Shown here: piece by piece, positions 60,177 to 64,000 of the stretch
Numbering within the stretch: position 1 is the stretch's first letter
How the letters are laid out: every line of letters begins with the position of its first letter
Source of the DNA: Streptomyces macrolidinus
GTDB lineage: Bacteria > Actinomycetota > Actinomycetes > Streptomycetales > Streptomycetaceae
Reading direction: 5' to 3'
DNA: 64,000 bases
NCBI RefSeq assembly: GCF_023887685.1
Contig: NZ_JAMWMR010000004.1
Span: 248,001-312,000 of the forward strand
Position numbers and translations under genes: made by a program
The notes under the pieces: generated by a model
The model's input: only the letters and a program-made list of their open reading frames with translations
What the model was told of the DNA's origin: nothing
Databases searched by the model: none

Positions 60177-60279
60177 CGGACGGCGCGACGGCACGACGGT
60201 ACGGAGATGGCGGGGACGGCTCACTGGATAGACTGCACATCATCGGGCTCTGTCGGGACAGATCGCACAGGAGGGCTTC

Positions 60280-61743
60280 GTGACGGCTCCGACGATCGCC
60301 TCGCTGTGCAGGACGCTGGGCACCGACCTCGCCCCGGCACCGGGGTTCACCGCGCCGACGCGTGAGGTGTCCGCCGTGCACATCAGCGAACTCCTCGACC
60401 CCACCGGCTACTTGAGCGGCGGAGAGCTGTTGCTGACGACAGGCCTGTCCCTCCCCAAGAACAAGCTCGGCTGCGAACGCTACGTCGGCCGACTGGTGCG
60501 GGCGGGAGTGGGCGCGCTGGCCCTCGGCCTTGGCCCCGTGCACACCGAGATGCCGGCGCCGCTCCTGGCCGCCTGCCGCAAGCTCGGCCTCCCCCTGCTC
60601 ACGGTCCCCGCGCCCACACCGTTCCTGCGCATCACGAAGGCGTACTGGGCCGCCGTGAGCCGCTCGGCCGAACAACACCTCAAGGACGCGCTGGCGACCC
60701 AGCGGGCACTCGTCGACGCGGCGGCCTCCGCCGACCCGGTCACCACGGTGCTGCGCACCCTGAGCCGGTCGCTCGACGCCTGGGCGGCGACGTTCTCGCC
60801 GACCGGCGAGGTCGACCACGTCGTGCCCGCCTCGGCCACCGCGGAAGCGGAGCGGGTGCGGCAGGAGATCGTACGGTTGGAGGGCGCGAGCGCACACTCC
60901 GCGGCGTCGTTCTCCACGGGCTCGGCGGCAGTGATCGTGTTCCCGCTGGCGGTGCGGGAGCGGGCCGCCGGGTTCCTCGCGGTCGGCACCTCGACGCCCC
61001 TGGACCCCGCGCGACGCAGGGCCGTCCTCACGGCGTCCGCACTGCTGAGCCTGGACGCCGTACGACGCTCCCGTGCGGAGTCCGTGGCCGGTGAGGCACA
61101 GCGCTGCGTCGGGCTCCTGGTCGACTTCGGGCAGGTGGCGGCGGCGCGGCGGCTCGCCGGTGCGGTGCGGGCCCCGGTCCCACCGGACCACGTACGCCTC
61201 CTCGCGCTCCGCGGCCGTGAGAGCGACATCCTCACCGCGGTGGTGCGCCGCTGGTGCGCCGAGACGATCGCGCTGCGCATCGACCGGCACACCGCCTGGT
61301 TCCTGATCCCCGCGGACCACCCGCCGACCACCCACCTGGAGAACGCCGTACGGCGCGCCGACCCCGAGACCGCGGCCGTCCTGTCGGACGTGGTCCCGGT
61401 CGAGCGGACCGCGACGGTCCGCGCGGCCGTCGCCACCACGCTGGACGGTCTCGCACCGGGGACACGGCTGCTGACCTCCGTGGCCGCGGGACCGTACAAC
61501 ACCCGTCTCGCATCACAACTGGCCGATGCTTCGGACCAGTTGACCGACGTCCTGCGGGATGCCCTCGTCGGGTATCTGCGTCACCATGGTCAGTGGGAGG
61601 CGGCCTCCCGCGCGCTCGGCGTCCACCGCAACACGCTCCGGCACCGCATCGCCCGCTGCGCGGCGCTGCTGGAGGCCGACCTCACCGACCCGGACGTCAC
61701 CGCCGAGCTGTGGCTGTTGCTCCGCCGACGGGGGACGGCGTAG
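60280..61743 (+). CDS. PucR-family transcriptional regulator
   Basis: A 487-aa PucR/CdaR-type activator. The N-terminal purine-catabolism-regulator-like domain (about residues 1-125) includes SGGELLLTTGLSL. The C-terminal helix-turn-helix (about 425-487) is QWEAASRALGVHRNTLRHRI. It is divergent from the semialdehyde dehydrogenase operon and probably activates it when the substrate is present. The GTG at 60280 follows AGGAGG-like GAGGGCTTC only weakly. Its 3' end overlaps the sortase gene by 47 bases. Confidence 0.88.
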   Translation: MTAPTIASLCRTLGTDLAPAPGFTAPTREVSAVHISELLDPTGYLSGGELLLTTGLSLPKNKLGCERYVGRLVRAGVGALALGLGPVHTEMPAPLLAACRKLGLPLLTVPAPTPFLRITKAYWAAVSRSAEQHLKDALATQRALVDAAASADPVTTVLRTLSRSLDAWAATFSPTGEVDHVVPASATAEAERVRQEIVRLEGASAHSAASFSTGSAAVIVFPLAVRERAAGFLAVGTSTPLDPARRRAVLTASALLSLDAVRRSRAESVAGEAQRCVGLLVDFGQVAAARRLAGAVRAPVPPDHVRLLALRGRESDILTAVVRRWCAETIALRIDRHTAWFLIPADHPPTTHLENAVRRADPETAAVLSDVVPVERTATVRAAVATTLDGLAPGTRLLTSVAAGPYNTRLASQLADASDQLTDVLRDALVGYLRHHGQWEAASRALGVHRNTLRHRIARCAALLEADLTDPDVTAELWLLLRRRGTA

Positions 61744-62665
61744 CGGGCGACGCGGGGTGAGCGGGGGAGGGCGTGGCGGTCGGCGAGGGGCGGGTGGGGG
61801 ACGGCGTAGGCGAGGCCGGACGCCGGGTGGGGGACGGTGTGGGCGACGCCGGACGGTGGGGGTGAGATGGTGTGGGCGACGCCGGACGGTGGGTGTGAGA
61901 CGGGGTGGGTGAGGCCGGACGTCGGGTGTGGGGCGGCGTAGTGGGCGACGGACGCCGGATGTTCCTGACCGAGTCGAGATGGGCGAACACCACCACATTG
62001 GACTCGTAGTCATGGGCGCTGCGGTTGTAGGCACCACCACAGGTGATCAACCGCAGTTGAGGCGTGGGGGTTCTGCCGTACACCCGCGCGTCGGGGAAGT
62101 CGTTCTTGCTGAAGGTCTCGACGGAGTCGACGGTGAACACGGCGACGGAGCCGTCCGCGCGGGTGATCTCCACGCCGCTGCCCGGTACGAGGGTGCGCAG
62201 CAGCACGAACACCGCGGGTCCGCTCTTGGTGTCGACATGCCCCACCACGATCGACGCCCCCCGCTCACCGGGCGAGACACCGTCCTTGTACCAGCCCACC
62301 AGGTTCTTGTTCGTCACCGGCGGCGCGTTCAACTGCCCCGAGGCGCTCACGGAGAGCGGCGTGAACGGTGCGTTCACCCGGATCTGCGGAATCACGATCC
62401 GCCGGGGCACCGACCGCCGCAGACCGTTCTTCGCGGGACCTTTCAGCCCCGTCGGCCCCGGCGTCGGGGAAGCGACGACGGCGGGTGGGGCGACAGCCGC
62501 GGGCGCTGCCGGAGACTTGGGATCCGCAGAGCCCGTCAGTGAGTTGTGGATGAGCAGAGCGCCCAGCCCCACGGCCGCGACCGGCCACACCAGAGCACGG
62601 CTGACCCCACGGGACACCGGCCTGCTCGGAGGCTGATCCGGCGGGGTCGGCTGTGAGAACGCCAT
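61697..62665 (-). CDS. Class F sortase with repetitive C-terminal tail
   Basis: A 322-aa sortase. One membrane helix (about residues 26-42) is followed by a Pro/Ala linker and the catalytic domain (about 85-230): His in VVGHVDTKSG, catalytic Cys209 in LITCGGAYNR, and a nearby downstream Arg/Tyr. This is a class F (actinobacterial) sortase, which attaches surface proteins to the wall. Unusually, about 85 residues follow the domain as repeats of RPASPTPS. The ATG at 62665 has AAAGG upstream. A His-rich putative substrate gene lies upstream on the same strand. Confidence 0.88.
   Translation of the reverse strand: MAFSQPTPPDQPPSRPVSRGVSRALVWPVAAVGLGALLIHNSLTGSADPKSPAAPAAVAPPAVVASPTPGPTGLKGPAKNGLRRSVPRRIVIPQIRVNAPFTPLSVSASGQLNAPPVTNKNLVGWYKDGVSPGERGASIVVGHVDTKSGPAVFVLLRTLVPGSGVEITRADGSVAVFTVDSVETFSKNDFPDARVYGRTPTPQLRLITCGGAYNRSAHDYESNVVVFAHLDSVRNIRRPSPTTPPHTRRPASPTPSHTHRPASPTPSHPHRPASPTPSPTRRPASPTPSPTRPSPTATPSPAHPASPATPSPVGGATATARR
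61803..61935. repeat. 33-bp repeat in the sortase tail
   Basis: The GCCGGAC core occurs at 61815, 61848, 61881 and 61914, exactly 33 bases apart, giving four 11-residue units in the sortase tail (reverse strand: RRPASPTPS, HTHRPASPTPS, HPHRPASPTPS and a further RRPASPTPS). The units diverge slightly. Unit number may vary. Confidence 0.8.
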
Positions 62666-62794
62666 CGGACAACGCCTTTCGTCAACGGGGGCCGCGATCG
62701 GACTTCCACGCGCTGAGAGCGCGGCACGGCCGCCGACGCCCTTCTGAGGGCGACAGCGGCCGTGACAGCACAGCAACCGGCGAGCACCGACCGA

Positions 62795-63397
62795 TCAGGC
62801 CTTCGCGCCGTTCGCCGCGCCCCGACGGCGCAGCATGTACGCACCCGCGCCGAGACCACCGAGCAACAGCACCGAACCCGCGGCCAGCGTGTTGCCGGAG
62901 TCCGCCAGCCCGCCACCGCCGGCGTGCACGCCGCCGTGGGGCCGCTTGCCGTGGTGGCGGTGCTCGTGGTGGTGACGCCCGTGCCGCTCCTCGGAGCCCG
63001 CGTCCTCCTCGTCGGCGTTCTCCTGGCTGTCCTCGTCGGACAACTCGTCGTCGTCGGTCTTGGCCAGGGCCAGGGCGCCGCCGCCCGCGTGCACGCCGCC
63101 GTGGGGCCGCTTGCCGTGGTGGTGATGGCGCTTGTGGTGGTGGCGACGCCCGTGCTCCTCCTCGGTGGCGGACTGCTCGTCCTCGGCGGCGGACTGCTCG
63201 TCGCTCTCGGCCTGAGCCTGGCGCTCCTCCTCCGACATGCCGCCGTCGTCGCCGTGCCGGTGGTGGCCACTGCCGTGGGAAGTACTGCCGCTCGAAGCCG
63301 GAAGCTCGGCCACCGAGACGGCGTGCGCGGCGGGAGCGGAAAACGCGACGGCCGCGGCAACGGCCGCGGAGGCGAACATGGTCCGGGTCACTCGCAT
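62795..63397 (-). CDS. His-rich surface protein with LADSG sorting-like C-terminus
   Basis: A 200-aa exported protein. A Sec signal peptide (about residues 1-27, hydrophobic FASAAVAAAVAFSAPAAHA) is followed by a His/Glu/Asp-rich body with two copies of KRPHGGVHAGGG, which could bind divalent metals. Residues 164-200 form a sorting-signal layout: LADSG, a hydrophobic stretch (LAAGSVLLLGGLGAGAYML) and RRR. The pentapeptide is not the canonical LPxTG or LAxTG. It lies one gene before the class F sortase, its likely partner. Function is unknown. Confidence 0.8.
   Translation of the reverse strand: MRVTRTMFASAAVAAAVAFSAPAAHAVSVAELPASSGSTSHGSGHHRHGDDGGMSEEERQAQAESDEQSAAEDEQSATEEEHGRRHHHKRHHHHGKRPHGGVHAGGGALALAKTDDDELSDEDSQENADEEDAGSEERHGRHHHEHRHHGKRPHGGVHAGGGGLADSGNTLAAGSVLLLGGLGAGAYMLRRRGAANGAKA
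62922..63122. repeat. Two 36-bp direct repeats in the His-rich gene
   Basis: An identical 36-base element sits at 62922-62957 and 63087-63122. It encodes the HGKRPHGGVHAG repeat on the reverse strand, 165 bases apart. The identity at nucleotide level suggests recent duplication or conversion. Confidence 0.85.
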
Positions 63398-63686
63398 CAG
63401 AGGTCGTCCTTTCGCCGCCACCGCGAAGGCCGACACCACGTCGGCACAGCGGAATCGCGGGAGCAACGTGATTACTTCAACCCGATCATCAGCTCAAAGC
63501 ACTGCAACACACGGCATGGGTCTCAGCTTGTACTCCCTCCGAGTGCCTCCAGGCCGAAAAGTAACCCGGTCGGCAGCGCCCCGAGCAGGGCACCGTGCGG
63601 TGCCCTGCCGTTGATGTGATGTTCATTCGTGACGCAGCGTCAAGCCGCCCCATGGGAAAGGCGTACGGACGCGAGTACCGCTGCTG

Positions 63687-64000
63687 CTAGGAGAGAGCCG
63701 CCGTGCGCTCGCCCTCGTCGTCATCGGACCGGCCGTCAGCGACCACGGCGACGGGCTCCAGTCTCACGATGGGGAATTTGCGCGACGTCTTGGCCTCGTA
63801 CTCCGCACTGGAGGGCCAGTACTCCGACCAGATCCCGTAGAGACGCTCCCACTCGGGCGACGTAGGGGGTACGACGGTGGGTGTCGCCCTGAGGACGCGC
63901 TCACCCACCTCGATCGTCACCTCGGACATGGCGGCGACATTGCCCACCCACGCCGGGTCCTCCTCCGCGCCGCGCGAGGACCCGCAGACGAGGAAGTCCT
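63687..64000 (-). CDS. Nitroreductase-family deazaflavin-dependent oxidoreductase (5' end outside window)
   Basis: Only the C-terminal part is visible; the reverse-strand frame stays open through 64000. The sequence reads DFLVCGSSRGAEEDPAWVGN, then VAAMSEVTIEVG and a W-rich region (WERLYGIWSEYWPSSAEYEAKT). This is the pattern of Ddn-like F420-binding split-barrel proteins, annotated as nitroreductase-family deazaflavin-dependent oxidoreductases. Substrate and full length cannot be judged. It is on the same strand as the His-rich and sortase genes, after a 289-base gap without a gene. Confidence 0.8.
   Translation of the reverse strand, partial: DFLVCGSSRGAEEDPAWVGNVAAMSEVTIEVGERVLRATPTVVPPTSPEWERLYGIWSEYWPSSAEYEAKTSRKFPIVRLEPVAVVADGRSDDDEGERTAALS

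Noticed and set aside
60086..60283. Arg/Asp-rich ORF between the semialdehyde dehydrogenase and PucR genes
   Set aside because: It is produced by the 12-base repeat and lies over the divergent promoter region.

Overview
This window is high-GC DNA with strong G/C bias at third codon positions, GTG and TTG starts, ATGA/GTGA-coupled operons, a conservon, a gamma-butyrolactone synthase/receptor pair and SpoIIE-type phosphatases. Together these indicate a Streptomyces or very close relative. No tRNA, rRNA, CRISPR array, prophage or insertion sequence was seen. All assignments come from reading the translated sequence; no database search was run.

Layout. 1-8.1 kb: end of a zinc alcohol/formaldehyde dehydrogenase, a large membrane SpoIIE-type phosphatase, and a complete conservon (cvnA-B-C-D plus a CYP157-like P450 without the ExxR motif). 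cvnC carries the only in-frame TTA (bldA) codon I found. 8.1-13.8 kb: an indole-prenylation pair (DMATS-type prenyltransferase and tryptophanase, preceded by a possible 47-codon leader ORF), then a divergent ScbR-like receptor / AfsA-like synthase pair and a HAD phosphatase, forming a candidate hormone locus. 13.8-18.2 kb: a UvrA-like ABC protein, a Methyltransf_19-type (DUF574) SAM methyltransferase and a DUF1684 protein. 18.2-23.1 kb: a five-gene peptide ABC importer. 23.1-33.4 kb: cell-envelope genes (polysaccharide deacetylase, EamA transporter, SDR, SPW-repeat protein, secreted small protein, secreted esterase, large DUF11/lectin-like surface protein, zinc metalloprotease).

33.6-41.0 kb: a 481-aa glyceraldehyde-3-phosphate dehydrogenase, an HMCES/YedK-type protein, a GNAT, a TetR/membrane-protein pair with paired operators, a frameshifted membrane-associated gene, and a MarR/MFS pair. 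41.3-53.4 kb: a peptide-salvage island with an M20 peptidase, a second complete peptide ABC importer, an S66 LD-carboxypeptidase, diaminopimelate decarboxylase, D-aminoacylase and a cytoplasmic class-A beta-lactamase-fold hydrolase. Its enzyme set fits uptake and dismantling of D-amino-acid and diaminopimelate-containing murein peptides. 53.5-61.7 kb: a LysR regulator, an ABM monooxygenase, a sulfite-oxidase-type molybdoenzyme, and an operon for a semialdehyde dehydrogenase, CoA-transferase and glutaryl-CoA dehydrogenase opposite a PucR regulator, fitting glutarate catabolism. 61.7-64 kb: a class F sortase with a repetitive C-terminal tail, a His-rich surface protein with an LADSG sorting-like tail, and the end of a deazaflavin-dependent nitroreductase-family gene.

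The best candidates for unusual biology are the bldA-marked conservon with its non-canonical P450, the neighbouring prenylindole plus butyrolactone loci, the murein-peptide salvage island, and the sortase/His-rich pair.
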